DNA of 64,000 nt, taken from contig NZ_KI912459.1 of assembly GCF_000518605.1 (NCBI RefSeq), forward strand, positions 34,315 through 98,314. The letters are read 5' to 3'. The notes beneath the pieces were generated by a model. That model had not been told where the DNA came from, made no database searches, and worked only from the letters and a program-made list of their open reading frames with translations. Of this stretch, positions 54,858 to 63,999 are shown in pieces; position 1 is the first letter of the stretch, and every line of letters starts with the position of its first letter. The stretch comes from Shewanella fidelis ATCC BAA-318. Its GTDB lineage: Bacteria > Pseudomonadota > Gammaproteobacteria > Enterobacterales > Shewanellaceae. The position numbers and the translations under genes were made by a program.

Positions 54858-55817
54858 ATGGGCAGACCTACAAATGCGGCTGTTGCAGAGCAAACAAAAA
54901 ACGACTCGTTTAACGAGCTGACTAATGAGCAAAATGTTAAAGAGGCTGAATTAGAACAACAAGTCCAAGATGACCTTCAGAAAAACCTAGATGCCACTCA
55001 GCTGTATCTTGGTGAAATTGGATTTTCCCCGCTCCTCAGTGCAGAGGAAGAGGTGTATTTTTCGCGTAAATCCCTTAAAGGTTGTGAAAAATCACGCAAC
55101 CGCATGATCGAAAGTAATCTTAGACTCGTTGTAAAAATTGCACGTCGATACAATAATCGTGGCTTAGCGCTACTTGATCTTATTGAAGAAGGCAATTTGG
55201 GCTTAATTCGAGCCGTTGAGAAGTTTGACCCTGAACGTGGCTTTCGATTTTCTACCTACGCTACTTGGTGGATTAGGCAGACAATCGAGCGCGCGATAAT
55301 GAATCAAACCCGAACTATTCGTTTACCTATCCATGTTGTTAAAGAGCTAAATGTCTATTTACGTACCGCTAGAGAGCTAGCGCATAAGTTAGATCATGAG
55401 CCGACAGCAGAAGAAATTGCTGAACAACTAGACCTCCCAAGCGCTGACGTAAGTCGGATGCTAAAACTCAACGAAAGAATTACCTCGGTTGATACACCGC
55501 TTGGTGGTGAGAGCGATAAAGCATTATTGGATGTACTAGCAGATGATGACAATGTCGGTCCTGACTATAAAGTACAAGATGAAGACATGTCCAAGTCTGT
55601 TGTTAAGTGGCTAGATGAGCTAAATACAAAGCAGCGAGAAGTGCTAGCACGCCGATTTGGTTTGTTAGGTTATGAGCCGTCGACATTAGAAAATGTTGGT
55701 AAAGAGATTGGCTTAACTCGTGAGCGTGTACGCCAAATTCAAGTGGAAGCCCTAAAACGTCTTAAAGACTTGCTAGGCGCTCAAGGTCTTTCGGTTGAGG
55801 CAATTTTTAAAGCGTAA
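54858..55817 (+). CDS. rpoS: RNA polymerase sigma factor RpoS
   Basis: Stationary-phase and general stress sigma factor. Region 1.2 (DATQLYLGEIGFSPLL), region 2 (MIESNLRLVVKIARRYNNRG, DLIEEGNLGLIRAVEKFDP and FSTYATWWIRQTIERAI), region 3 and region 4 with the helix-turn-helix ENVGKEIGLTRERVRQIQV are complete. The 319 residues match the family, slightly shorter than E. coli (330). It follows nlpD by 75 bases and ends at a terminator shared with convergent mutS. Confidence 0.97.
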   Translation: MGRPTNAAVAEQTKNDSFNELTNEQNVKEAELEQQVQDDLQKNLDATQLYLGEIGFSPLLSAEEEVYFSRKSLKGCEKSRNRMIESNLRLVVKIARRYNNRGLALLDLIEEGNLGLIRAVEKFDPERGFRFSTYATWWIRQTIERAIMNQTRTIRLPIHVVKELNVYLRTARELAHKLDHEPTAEEIAEQLDLPSADVSRMLKLNERITSVDTPLGGESDKALLDVLADDDNVGPDYKVQDEDMSKSVVKWLDELNTKQREVLARRFGLLGYEPSTLENVGKEIGLTRERVRQIQVEALKRLKDLLGAQGLSVEAIFKA

Positions 55818-55837
55818 AGCCTACGTATGATAAAAAG

Positions 55838-55870
55838 AAAAAGCGCAGTTACTGGTAACTGCGCTTTTTT
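55838..55870. terminator. Bidirectional terminator between rpoS and mutS
   Basis: A 15-bp perfect inverted repeat, AAAAAGCGCAGTTAC / GTAACTGCGCTTTTT, with A-run and T-run on its two sides; it serves both convergent genes. Confidence 0.9.
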
Positions 55871-55894
55871 ATGCCTTAGTGAGTCTAAGTGACG

Positions 55895-58474
55895 CTATTG
55901 CGTCAACTTTTTAAGATTATATAAATAATCTAGTGCCTGTTTTGGGGTTAGCTCATCAGGATTTAGTTTACTTAATGCTTCTAAAGCTGGTGACGGCGCA
56001 GGCGCTGTGAAGCTTATTGTTTGTTGCACCGGGGCGTATTCTCCGGTTTGACCTGCATGATGTTCACGAGCTTCCAATTGCTGTAGTTTATGTTTAGCAG
56101 CACTAATTACGCAGTTTGGCACGCCAGCAAGTGCTGCTACTTGTAAACCGTAACTTCTGCTAGCTGCACCTTCTTGCACCGCGTGCATAAATACAATGCT
56201 GTCACCATGTTCAACGGCATCTAAATGGACATTTTCAACGTTAGATAATAGCTCTGGTAGCTGAGTGAGCTCAAAATAGTGAGTGGCAAACAAAGTCATC
56301 GCTTGTAAGTGCTTCGCTAAATATTCTGCAGCAGACCACGCAAGAGAAAGGCCATCGTAAGTAGAAGTACCACGGCCAATTTCATCCATTAACACTAGGC
56401 TGTTAGGTGTCGCATTATGTAAGATATTAGCGGTTTCAGTCATCTCAACCATGAACGTAGAGCGACCAGATGCCAAGTCATCTGATGCTCCAATACGGGT
56501 AAATATGCGATCAACAGGGCCAATGACAGCGTGCTCGGCTGGCACATAGCAACCTATGTGTGCCATTAATGTAATGAGTGCAACTTGGCGCATATAGGTC
56601 GACTTACCGCCCATATTCGGACCGGTAACAACTAACATTTTTCGTTGATTGTTTAGGGTTACCGGGTTAGCGATAAACGGAGTTTGACTGACTTGCTCAA
56701 CAACAGGGTGACGACCGGCCTCAATCTGGATCCCCGGGTTAAGTGATAACTCAGGACAATGGTAATTCAAGCTTTCAGCACGCTCAGCGAAGTTACATAG
56801 TACATCAAGCTCTGCTGCGGCTTTGGCAAAGTCTTGTAGCTCATGTAGCTTAGGTAAAATCAGATCAAATAGCTGTTCCCACAATTGTTTTTCAAGCGCT
56901 AATGCCTTGCCTTGGCTGGATAACACTTTTTCTTCGTGTTCTTTAAGCTCAGGAATGATATAGCGTTCAGTGTTTTTCAGTGTTTGCCGGCGTTGGTAGC
57001 TTAATGGCACCAGTTCGGATTCGCGACGGCTAACTTCAATATAGTAACCATGGACTCGGTTATAGCCCACTTTTAGTGTTGAAATACCTGTTTGCTCTTT
57101 CTCGCGTGCTTCGAGCTCGTTGAGATAGTCGGTTGCGCCTTCACTTAACTTACGCCACTCATCAAGCTCAGCATTGTAACCTTGTTGAATAACACCGCCA
57201 TCACGAATGAGCATTGGAGGGTTATCAACAACTGCACGGCTGAGCAAATCCAACTCTTCAGGGAATTCACCTATGACTTGAGATAGATATTTTAGATGGC
57301 CAGCATCCGCTCGAGTTAACGTTTGTTGTAGTTGCGGCAGTAAAGCCAGTGCTTGTCGTAAACGCGCAAAATCACGTGGGCGTGCATTACGTAGTGCGAT
57401 ACGTGCTGTAATACGTTCAATATCACCAAGGGCTTTAAGATCGTCAGCTAGGGTTTCAAAATCGCCAGTCTCTAGTAATTCGGCAATGGATGTTTGTCTC
57501 GCTCTGATTATGTCGTGATCGCGCAGGGGTTGATGTAACCAGCGCTGTAGCATACGACTTCCCATAGGCGTCACTGTATTATCAAGTACTGAAGCGAGTG
57601 TGTTTTCACGACCGCCTTGCAGGTTGACTGTTAGCTCAAGATTACGGCGAGTTGCTGCATCTAACACGATACTGTCTGACTGATTAAAACGCACAATCGA
57701 ATTGATATGTGGCAGGGCTGTGCGCTGGGTATCTTTTACGTATTGCATCAAGCAGCCAGCTGCTTGTAGCGATAGCCTAGCGTCTTCAATACCAAAACCC
57801 TTTAAGTCTTTGGTACCAAACTGGTTCAGTAATAGGCGATGACAGGTGTCGTAATCAAACTCCCACTCGGGGCGGCGGCGCGTACCGCTCATTCCTGCAA
57901 TTAAGCTCATTTGCGAAAAGTCTTCGCTATAGAGCAGTTCAGCTGGATTAGTACGCTGTAACTCAGCCTCAAGTGCTTCGGTATTGGCTAGTTCAGTGAT
58001 GACAAATCGGCCTGATGCTACATCTAAAGTGGCGTAGCCGTAACCGGTTTTCCCTTGATAAAGCGCTGCAAGCAGGTTGTCTTGCCGCTCTTGTAATAGG
58101 GCTTCATCTGTCAAGGTACCCGGAGTGACAATACGTACCACTTTACGCTCAACTGGGCCTTTGGAGGTCGCTGGATCGCCAACTTGCTCGCAAATCGCGA
58201 CAGAGACGCGTAACTGAACTAATTTGGCGAGGTAACCTTCAACTGCATGATAAGGCAAACCAGCCATAGGAATTGGGTCGCCGCCACTTTTACCACGAGC
58301 AGTGAGTGAGATCCCAAGTAACTCTGAAGCCAGTTTGGCATCTTCATAAAAGAGTTCATAGAAATCGCCCATACGATAAAAGAGCAGCATATCAGGGTGC
58401 TGTGCTTTTAGGGTGAGATACTGACGCATCATTGGGGTGTGTTTTTCTAAGCCTTGCGGATCAATAGCGGTCAT
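55895..58474 (-). CDS. mutS: DNA mismatch repair protein MutS
   Basis: Mismatch-recognition ATPase. The start at 58474 (MTAIDPQGLEKHTPMMRQYL) gives 859 residues, close to E. coli (853); the open frame runs 76 codons further upstream to 58702 but those residues are not like MutS and would cover the recA regulatory region. Visible: mismatch-binding FYRMGDFYELFYEDA with the Phe and Glu of the FxE motif, connector and lever/clamp domains, Walker A VTGPNMGGKSTYMRQ, Walker B VLMDEIGRGTSTYDG and the C-terminal helix-turn-helix. Divergent from recA. Confidence 0.96.
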   Translation of the reverse strand: MTAIDPQGLEKHTPMMRQYLTLKAQHPDMLLFYRMGDFYELFYEDAKLASELLGISLTARGKSGGDPIPMAGLPYHAVEGYLAKLVQLRVSVAICEQVGDPATSKGPVERKVVRIVTPGTLTDEALLQERQDNLLAALYQGKTGYGYATLDVASGRFVITELANTEALEAELQRTNPAELLYSEDFSQMSLIAGMSGTRRRPEWEFDYDTCHRLLLNQFGTKDLKGFGIEDARLSLQAAGCLMQYVKDTQRTALPHINSIVRFNQSDSIVLDAATRRNLELTVNLQGGRENTLASVLDNTVTPMGSRMLQRWLHQPLRDHDIIRARQTSIAELLETGDFETLADDLKALGDIERITARIALRNARPRDFARLRQALALLPQLQQTLTRADAGHLKYLSQVIGEFPEELDLLSRAVVDNPPMLIRDGGVIQQGYNAELDEWRKLSEGATDYLNELEAREKEQTGISTLKVGYNRVHGYYIEVSRRESELVPLSYQRRQTLKNTERYIIPELKEHEEKVLSSQGKALALEKQLWEQLFDLILPKLHELQDFAKAAAELDVLCNFAERAESLNYHCPELSLNPGIQIEAGRHPVVEQVSQTPFIANPVTLNNQRKMLVVTGPNMGGKSTYMRQVALITLMAHIGCYVPAEHAVIGPVDRIFTRIGASDDLASGRSTFMVEMTETANILHNATPNSLVLMDEIGRGTSTYDGLSLAWSAAEYLAKHLQAMTLFATHYFELTQLPELLSNVENVHLDAVEHGDSIVFMHAVQEGAASRSYGLQVAALAGVPNCVISAAKHKLQQLEAREHHAGQTGEYAPVQQTISFTAPAPSPALEALSKLNPDELTPKQALDYLYNLKKLTQ

Positions 58475-58666
58475 CGATTTGTTTTGCCTGTTATTTACTG
58501 CGGCGTCTACTAGCGCCCTAAACAATATTGGCACTAATCTTATCAATATTTTGCTTAGATTAGGCGTAATTCTTACAGTGTTTACTGAATAAATTACTGT
58601 ATAAAGTTGCCTTGCTAAATTAAGTGTCTGATTATTAAAGTTTAATAAAATATTTTTACACAGCAC

Positions 58667-58694
58667 TTGATACTGTATGATTGTACAGTATACT
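58667..58694 (+). promoter_or_regulatory. recA promoter with LexA box in the spacer
   Basis: -35 TTGATA at 58667-58672 and -10 TATACT at 58689-58694 are separated by 16 bases that are exactly the SOS box CTGTATGATTGTACAG (58673-58688; perfect CTGT and ACAG). The layout is the same as the E. coli recA promoter. LexA bound here would block RNA polymerase directly. Between this promoter and the mutS start (58474) I see no other feature. Confidence 0.9.
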
Positions 58695-58794
58695 AGGTTC
58701 ATATTAAGGCGCTAGCCATGGCTTGTTGAGCCATAACCCAAATGATAATTCAGTGCTAATCATGTATAGCACTGCGATCCAGAGGATACCCGGA

Positions 58795-59862
58795 ATGAAG
58801 ACAGATCCAAATAAAGAGAAGGCACTGAACGCTGTTTTAGGTCAGATTGAGAAGCAGTTTGGTAAAGGCTCAATCATGAAGTTAGGTGAAGACCGTTCAA
58901 TGGATGTTGAGACTATCTCTACTGGTTCGCTTGCTTTGGATGTGGCTTTAGGCGCTGGTGGTTTACCTATGGGTCGTATTGTAGAGATCTACGGGCCAGA
59001 ATCTTCTGGTAAAACAACACTAACCTTAGAAGTCATTGCAGCAGCACAAAAGCAAGGTAAAACTTGTGCGTTTATCGATGCTGAACACGCGCTTGACCCT
59101 ATCTACGCGAAAAAGCTAGGTGTGGATATTGATAACCTTCTTTGTTCACAACCAGATACAGGTGAACAAGCCCTTGAGATCTGTGATGCATTAACTCGTA
59201 GTGGTGCGGTAGATGTTATCATCGTCGACTCTGTTGCTGCATTGACACCTAAAGCGGAAATTGAAGGTGAAATTGGTGATTCGCATATGGGTCTAGCTGC
59301 TCGTATGATGAGCCAAGCAATGCGTAAGCTTGCGGGTAACCTTAAGCAGTCAAATACCTTGCTTATTTTCATTAACCAAATCCGTATGAAGATTGGTGTA
59401 ATGTTTGGTAACCCAGAAACCACAACCGGTGGTAACGCACTTAAGTTTTACGCTTCTGTTCGTCTAGATATTCGTCGTACTGGTGCGATTAAAGATCGTG
59501 AAGAAGTGATTGGTAACGAAACTCGCGTAAAAGTAGTGAAGAACAAGATTGCAGCACCATTCAAACAAGCTGAATTCCAAATTCTTTATGGTCAAGGTAT
59601 TAACAGCACTGGTGAGCTAGTTGATCTAGGTGTATTGCACAAACTGATTGAAAAATCGGGCGCTTGGTACAGCTATAAGGGTGATAAGATTGGTCAAGGT
59701 CGTGCTAATGCAGGTAAATACTTAATCGAAAACCCTGCTATCTCTGACGAAATTGAGACAACGTTACGCGCTATGTTGTTAGGTGGTGAGAAGATTGCAA
59801 CTGATTCATCTGCCGACACTCCAGGTGACAACATCGACTTAGAAACTGGCGAAGTATTCTAA
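58795..59862 (+). CDS. recA: Recombinase RecA
   Basis: Strand-exchange ATPase and coprotease for LexA self-cleavage. The start at 58795 (MKTDPNKEKALNAVLGQIEK) gives 355 residues; the open frame extends 24 codons further but that part is not RecA-like, and AGAGGA sits before the ATG at 58795. Walker A GPESSGKTT, IDAEHALDP, VAALTPKAEIEGE (Walker B region), the L1/L2 loop GNPETTTGGNALKFYASV and the acidic C-terminus are present. recX, which often follows recA, is not found here. Confidence 0.98.
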   Translation: MKTDPNKEKALNAVLGQIEKQFGKGSIMKLGEDRSMDVETISTGSLALDVALGAGGLPMGRIVEIYGPESSGKTTLTLEVIAAAQKQGKTCAFIDAEHALDPIYAKKLGVDIDNLLCSQPDTGEQALEICDALTRSGAVDVIIVDSVAALTPKAEIEGEIGDSHMGLAARMMSQAMRKLAGNLKQSNTLLIFINQIRMKIGVMFGNPETTTGGNALKFYASVRLDIRRTGAIKDREEVIGNETRVKVVKNKIAAPFKQAEFQILYGQGINSTGELVDLGVLHKLIEKSGAWYSYKGDKIGQGRANAGKYLIENPAISDEIETTLRAMLLGGEKIATDSSADTPGDNIDLETGEVF

Positions 59863-59897
59863 TCATAGTTGGTTATTAAACTAAGCCTTGCGTTGTG

Positions 59898-59936
59898 AAA
59901 AATCGCGCTGCACTTATGGTGTAGCGCGATTTTTTT
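59898..59936 (+). terminator. Intrinsic terminator of recA
   Basis: Stem AAAAATCGCGCTGCAC / GTGTAGCGCGATTTTT (one G-T pair) with a TTATG loop and T-run. Confidence 0.9.
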
Positions 59937-60056
59937 ATGGTCACTTTAGTTACGTAATAACAGCAAATATAGAAATCTATTGTTGGCGACAGCATAATTT
60001 CTTAGTAGACACGCAGTTTTGTATCAACAGGGCTGGTTGTTAGTCATGACTCTGCT

Positions 60057-60062
60057 TATAAT
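60057..60062 (+). promoter_or_regulatory. Likely -10 element of alaS
   Basis: A perfect TATAAT 67 bases before the alaS start. A matching -35 hexamer is poor (TGGTTG region), so the promoter assignment is tentative. Confidence 0.4.
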
Positions 60063-60128
60063 GCTATCCATCAAAATTTATCAGTTAGCCTTCAGGCTTA
60101 TTTGCACAACCTAATTCAGGACGGTTTC

Positions 60129-62756
60129 ATGTATCAAACCACTGCAGCACTGCGAAGTGCTTTTTTGGAATATTTCCGCACTAATGGTCACCAGGTCGTA
60201 GATAGTAGCTCTCTCGTTCCAGCGAACGATCCAACGTTACTTTTTACTAATGCGGGTATGAACCAGTTTAAAGATGTGTTTTTGGGTGCCGATAAGCGCA
60301 GCTATACTCGTGCAACTTCTTCTCAGCGTTGCGTGCGTGCAGGCGGTAAACATAACGATTTAGATAACGTAGGTTACACTGCGCGTCATCATACGTTCTT
60401 TGAAATGTTAGGTAACTTCAGCTTCGGTGATTACTTTAAAGAAGAAGCAATTAAGTTTGCATGGACCTTCCTGACAGAAGAACTCAAACTACCAACTGAA
60501 CGTTTATGCGTCACTATCTATGAAACTGATGATGAAGCGTTTGAAATTTGGAATAAGAAGATTGGTGTAGCAGCAGAAAACATTATCCGCATTGGCGATA
60601 ATAAAGGCGCTGCGTACGCATCTGACAACTTCTGGCAAATGGGTGATACCGGTCCTTGTGGTCCATGTACAGAGATTTTCTATGACCATGGCGATCATAT
60701 CTGGGGTGGCCGTCCGGGTACACCTGAAGAAGATGGCGATCGCTTTATTGAGATCTGGAACATCGTATTCATGCAATATAACCGTCAAGCTGACGGCGAA
60801 ATGAAACCACTGCCAAAGCCTTCTGTTGATACCGGCATGGGTATTGAGCGTATCGCAGCAATTATGCAAGGCGTACACTCAAACTACGAAATCGATATTT
60901 TCCAAGCGCTAATTAAGAAAACAGCAGAAATTTTAGGTGTAACTGATTTAGAAAATAAATCTTTACGCGTAATTGCCGACCATATTCGTTCATGTGCGTT
61001 CTTAATTGCGGATGGTGTAATGCCATCAAACGAAGGGCGTGGTTATGTATTGCGTCGTATTATTCGCCGTGCAGTACGTCATGGTAACAAGCTCGGTGCA
61101 ACAGAAAGTTTCTTCTATAAGCTGGTTCCAACACTGATTGAAGTGATGGGCGCAGATGCAGCAAAAGATCTTACTGCAACCCAAGCGATTGTTGAAAAGT
61201 CACTAAAAGCGGAAGAGGAGCAATTTGCTCGTACGCTTGAGCGCGGCTTAGGTATTTTAGATGCTGCACTTAATGAGCTAACAGCAAAGGTGCTAGACGG
61301 TGAAACAGCATTTAAGCTTTATGACACCTATGGATTCCCTGTTGATTTAACTGCGGACGTTTGTCGTGAACGTGATATCACTGTAGATGAAGCTGGTTTT
61401 GAAGCGGCAATGGCCGAGCAACGTAGTCGCGCACAAGCTGCGGGTCAATTTGAAACAGACTATAACGAAGGTCTTAAAATTGATGAGCAAAGTTGCTTTA
61501 CTGGTTACACCGAGCTTAATAACCAAGCAACAGTGACTGCAATATTTAAAGCAGGTGAGTCTGTTGATACTGGTGTTGCTGGTGACGAATTAGTCGTCGT
61601 TCTTGATAACACACCATTTTATGGTGAGTCGGGTGGTCAGTGTGGCGACAAAGGTGTATTGAGTGCCGAAGGTATTGAGTTCACTGTAACTGACACGCAG
61701 AAATATGCTCAAGCAATTGGTCATATCGGGCGTCTAGTGAGTGGTTCAATTAACGTTGGCCAAGTATTAACTGCCAATGTTGATAAGAAACTGCGACACA
61801 GAACTGAACTGAATCACTCTGTAACGCACCTTCTACATGCTGCACTACGTCAAGTACTTGGTACACACGTAAGCCAAAAAGGCTCGTTAGTTGATCCAGA
61901 ACGTTTACGTTTTGACTTCTCTCACTTTGAAGGGGTTAAAGCTTCAGAGCTAAAAGAAGTTGAAGAGCTAGTGAATACGCAAATTCGTCGCAATCACGAA
62001 TTGACAGCGGAAGTAATGGACATCGAAACTGCCAAAGAAAAAGGTGCTATGGCACTATTTGGTGAGAAATATGACTCTGAAGTGCGTGTTGTTACTATGG
62101 GCGATTTCTCTATCGAGTTATGTGGTGGTACTCACGTAGGTCGTACAGGTGATATTGGTCTATTTAAGATCACTTCAGAAGGCGGTATTGCTGCTGGTGT
62201 TCGTCGAATTGAAGCTGTGACAGGTGCAGCAGCGATGGCTTATGTAGCTAAGCAGCAAGCAGAGCTTGAAGAAGCAGCTGCGTTACTTAAAGGTGATAGT
62301 GCATCAGTTGTTGCTAAGCTTAAGGCGCAACTTGATAAAACTAAGCAACTTGAAAAAGAGCTGTCACAGCTTAAGGATAAGTTAGCTGCTGCGACCAGTG
62401 CGGATCTTGCTGGTGAAGCGGTTGAAGTTAATGGCGCTAAAGTACTGGTTAAAAAGCTCGAGGGTGTTGATGCTGGTGCGCTTCGCGGTCTGCAAGATGA
62501 GCTAAAGCAAAAACTACAATCTGGTATTGTCGTATTAGCTATTGCCGGTGAAGAGAAAGTAAACCTAATCGTAGGTGTAACTAAAGACTTAACTGGCAAA
62601 GTAAAAGCGGGTGAACTTGTGGCATCTATCGCAGTTCAAGTTGGCGGTAAGGGCGGTGGGCGTCCAGATATGGCTCAAGCCGGTGGCAGTCAACCAGAAA
62701 ACTTAGACGCAGCTTTAGAGCAAGTACTACCTTGGATCACAGCTAAGCTGGCTTAA
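60129..62756 (+). CDS. alaS: Alanyl-tRNA synthetase
   Basis: Class II synthetase that charges tRNA-Ala and edits mischarged Ser/Gly. The start at 60129 (MYQTTAALRSAFLEYF) gives 875 residues (876 in E. coli); the open frame extends nine codons upstream. Visible: N-terminal aminoacylation domain with LFTNAGMNQFKDVFLG, RHHTFFEMLGNFSFGDYF; editing domain with the zinc-binding HSVTHLLHAALR and the C-x3-H of ELCGGTHV; and a C-terminal coiled coil with the GGRPDMAQAGG motif. AGGA is eight bases before the ATG. Terminator follows. Confidence 0.97.
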   Translation: MYQTTAALRSAFLEYFRTNGHQVVDSSSLVPANDPTLLFTNAGMNQFKDVFLGADKRSYTRATSSQRCVRAGGKHNDLDNVGYTARHHTFFEMLGNFSFGDYFKEEAIKFAWTFLTEELKLPTERLCVTIYETDDEAFEIWNKKIGVAAENIIRIGDNKGAAYASDNFWQMGDTGPCGPCTEIFYDHGDHIWGGRPGTPEEDGDRFIEIWNIVFMQYNRQADGEMKPLPKPSVDTGMGIERIAAIMQGVHSNYEIDIFQALIKKTAEILGVTDLENKSLRVIADHIRSCAFLIADGVMPSNEGRGYVLRRIIRRAVRHGNKLGATESFFYKLVPTLIEVMGADAAKDLTATQAIVEKSLKAEEEQFARTLERGLGILDAALNELTAKVLDGETAFKLYDTYGFPVDLTADVCRERDITVDEAGFEAAMAEQRSRAQAAGQFETDYNEGLKIDEQSCFTGYTELNNQATVTAIFKAGESVDTGVAGDELVVVLDNTPFYGESGGQCGDKGVLSAEGIEFTVTDTQKYAQAIGHIGRLVSGSINVGQVLTANVDKKLRHRTELNHSVTHLLHAALRQVLGTHVSQKGSLVDPERLRFDFSHFEGVKASELKEVEELVNTQIRRNHELTAEVMDIETAKEKGAMALFGEKYDSEVRVVTMGDFSIELCGGTHVGRTGDIGLFKITSEGGIAAGVRRIEAVTGAAAMAYVAKQQAELEEAAALLKGDSASVVAKLKAQLDKTKQLEKELSQLKDKLAAATSADLAGEAVEVNGAKVLVKKLEGVDAGALRGLQDELKQKLQSGIVVLAIAGEEKVNLIVGVTKDLTGKVKAGELVASIAVQVGGKGGGRPDMAQAGGSQPENLDAALEQVLPWITAKLA

Positions 62757-62772
62757 AGAAATCCTTTGAATT

Positions 62773-62802
62773 AAAAAACGTCCTTAATTGGACGTTTTTT
62801 TA
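62773..62802 (+). terminator. Intrinsic terminator of alaS
   Basis: Stem AAAAAACGTCC / GGACGTTTTTT with TTAATT loop. Confidence 0.9.
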
Positions 62803-63030
62803 TGCCTGTCATTTAATATTGAACACTATAGCGTTTTGATGCTTTATAACAATACTCATGTAACTAGGTTTCAAAACGCTTTTTGTTTAATGTCGATTAG
62901 TTAAAAATCCTGCATACGACTCTTAATCAGGTGTGATTTCTTGTTTGTTTTTTGCTTTAGATGTGACGGTAAGGTTTGGTTGGTGTATTAACTTGTGGTA
63001 GCTTAATGTTAATGCTTGAGGGGGGAGGTT

Positions 63031-63090
63031 ATGAGTAAAAGTTGTTCTTTAACTGCTCAAAAAGGTTTCAGGCTGGAAACTGTGATTTAA
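63031..63090 (+). CDS. Possible 19-residue ORF upstream of csrA
   Basis: ATG at 63031 is preceded by a run of six G and AGG (63020-63028), a very strong ribosome site, though the nearest GGAGG is only two bases from the ATG; the G-run further back gives a normal spacing. It encodes 19 residues (MSKSCSLTAQKGF start) with TAA at 63088-63090. No family is recognised. It lies upstream of the csrA -10 candidate (63159-63164) and may be a leader peptide, a tiny protein or chance. Apart from this and the alaS terminator the 62803-63158 stretch shows no gene. Confidence 0.25.
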   Translation: MSKSCSLTAQKGFRLETVI

Positions 63091-63158
63091 TACTCGAAAA
63101 GGTGTAATTATTTGACGCTTTTCTAATAGAAAACTGTTAATTTGTACTAAGCTGACCT

Positions 63159-63164
63159 TATAAT
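63159..63164 (+). promoter_or_regulatory. Likely -10 element of csrA
   Basis: Perfect TATAAT, 59 bases before the csrA start codon; no good -35 at 16-18 bases upstream. The resulting leader carries two GGA motifs (near 63201 and 63212-63214), the second being the ribosome site, as expected for CsrA self-repression. Confidence 0.4.
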
Positions 63165-63222
63165 ACAAATATAACGGAATTGTGCCGTCTAAAGCAGAAT
63201 TAGGAACTAAAGGAGCAAAGTA

Positions 63223-63420
63223 ATGCTGATATTGACTCGTCGTGTTGGTGAAACACTGATGATTGGTGATGAAGTAACTGTCACTGTATTAGGCGTTAAA
63301 GGTAACCAAGTGAGAATTGGTGTAAATGCACCTAAAGAAGTCTCTGTACATCGTGAAGAGATTTACCAACGCATTCAATCTGAAAAGTCAGGTACGCCAT
63401 CAGAAGGCGGTAACTTTTGA
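63223..63420 (+). CDS. csrA: Carbon storage regulator CsrA
   Basis: RNA-binding dimer that represses or stabilises many mRNAs by binding GGA motifs; its activity is set by small RNAs induced through BarA-UvrY. The 65 residues include [20 protein letters not shown] (first RNA-binding strand), [20 protein letters not shown] (second), both conserved. AAGGAG lies eight bases before the ATG. It stands between alaS and tRNA-Ser, the common gammaproteobacterial order; no aspartokinase gene intervenes. A terminator follows. Confidence 0.97.
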
Positions 63421-63447
63421 TCTAAACGGATCAGTCAAGAATTCTAG

Positions 63448-63477
63448 AAGCCAGTTAATTATTAACTGGCTTTTTTA
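63448..63477 (+). terminator. Intrinsic terminator of csrA
   Basis: Stem AAGCCAGTTAA / TTAACTGGCTT with TTA loop and six T residues. Confidence 0.9.
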
Positions 63478-63865
63478 TTTTTAGGGTTAAAGTTTTACTG
63501 TGATAAAGAGCGAAAATACTGGCAGTGATTTTTGTGGCTACCATAGATAAGTATTTTGCTATGGGTTGTATCAACCGTTTCGCAAGTAAACGAGCGATTG
63601 CATTTGAAATGTTTGCCTGTGTGAGTATTTCGGGTAATAAGGCGATTATATAATAGCCAAAAGATATTATATTGTCGCTCGAAAGGCTTAATATTATTTT
63701 TTATGTGCAAGTGATTAGTGCTTATCTTAAGTATGTTTGCCTCTGTTTGACTGATAAATATTAGCTTTATGGCGCTTAAAAAGTGACTTTAATGGTAAAG
63801 TTAGACTGTTATACAGACAAGGTGCTTAAAAACAGTTCAAACGCGTAGGGTTTCTTAAAAAGGGT
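63478..63865. other. Intergenic region between csrA and tRNA-Ser
   Basis: No supported gene. A minus-strand frame at 63495-63710 has only a TTG start without ribosome site and no ATG anywhere in its open stretch, so I do not call it. The right end leads into the tRNA promoter. Confidence 0.4.
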
Positions 63866-63893
63866 TTGACTTATTTTCGGCAGACAGTAATAT
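63866..63893 (+). promoter_or_regulatory. Promoter of tRNA-Ser
   Basis: -35 TTGACT (63866-63871), 16-base spacer, -10 TAATAT (63888-63893), then a GC-rich discriminator GTGCGCC as in stringently controlled stable-RNA promoters. The tRNA begins 14 bases later. Confidence 0.75.
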
Positions 63894-63907
63894 GTGCGCC
63901 AAGAAAC

Positions 63908-63999
63908 GGAGAGGTGGCCGAGTGGCCGAAGGCGCTCCCCTGCTAAGGGAGTATGGGCTTTAACTCCCATCGAGGGTTCGAATCCCTCCTTCTCCGCCA
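63908..63999 (+). tRNA. tRNA-Ser(GCU)
   Basis: Complete 92-base class II tRNA with long variable arm. Acceptor stem GGAGAGG / CTTCTCC (one G-T pair), anticodon stem CTCCC / GGGAG with loop CTGCTAA, anticodon GCT at 63942-63944, T-loop GTTCGAATC and encoded CCA at 63997-63999. It reads AGC/AGU codons. One base remains to the window end, so neighbours (often tRNA-Arg genes) are not visible. Confidence 0.97.

Noticed and set aside
58475..58702. 76-codon N-terminal extension of mutS
   Set aside because: Not MutS-like, and it would run through the recA promoter and SOS box; ATG at 58474 gives the family length.
60504..60878. 124-codon minus-strand frame inside alaS
   Set aside because: Shadow of the highly conserved alaS coding sequence, no ribosome site or family resemblance.
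63495..63710. Minus-strand 71-codon frame between csrA and tRNA-Ser
   Set aside because: Only a TTG start without ribosome site; the open stretch further upstream has no ATG or GTG. Possibly a relic, but not supportable.
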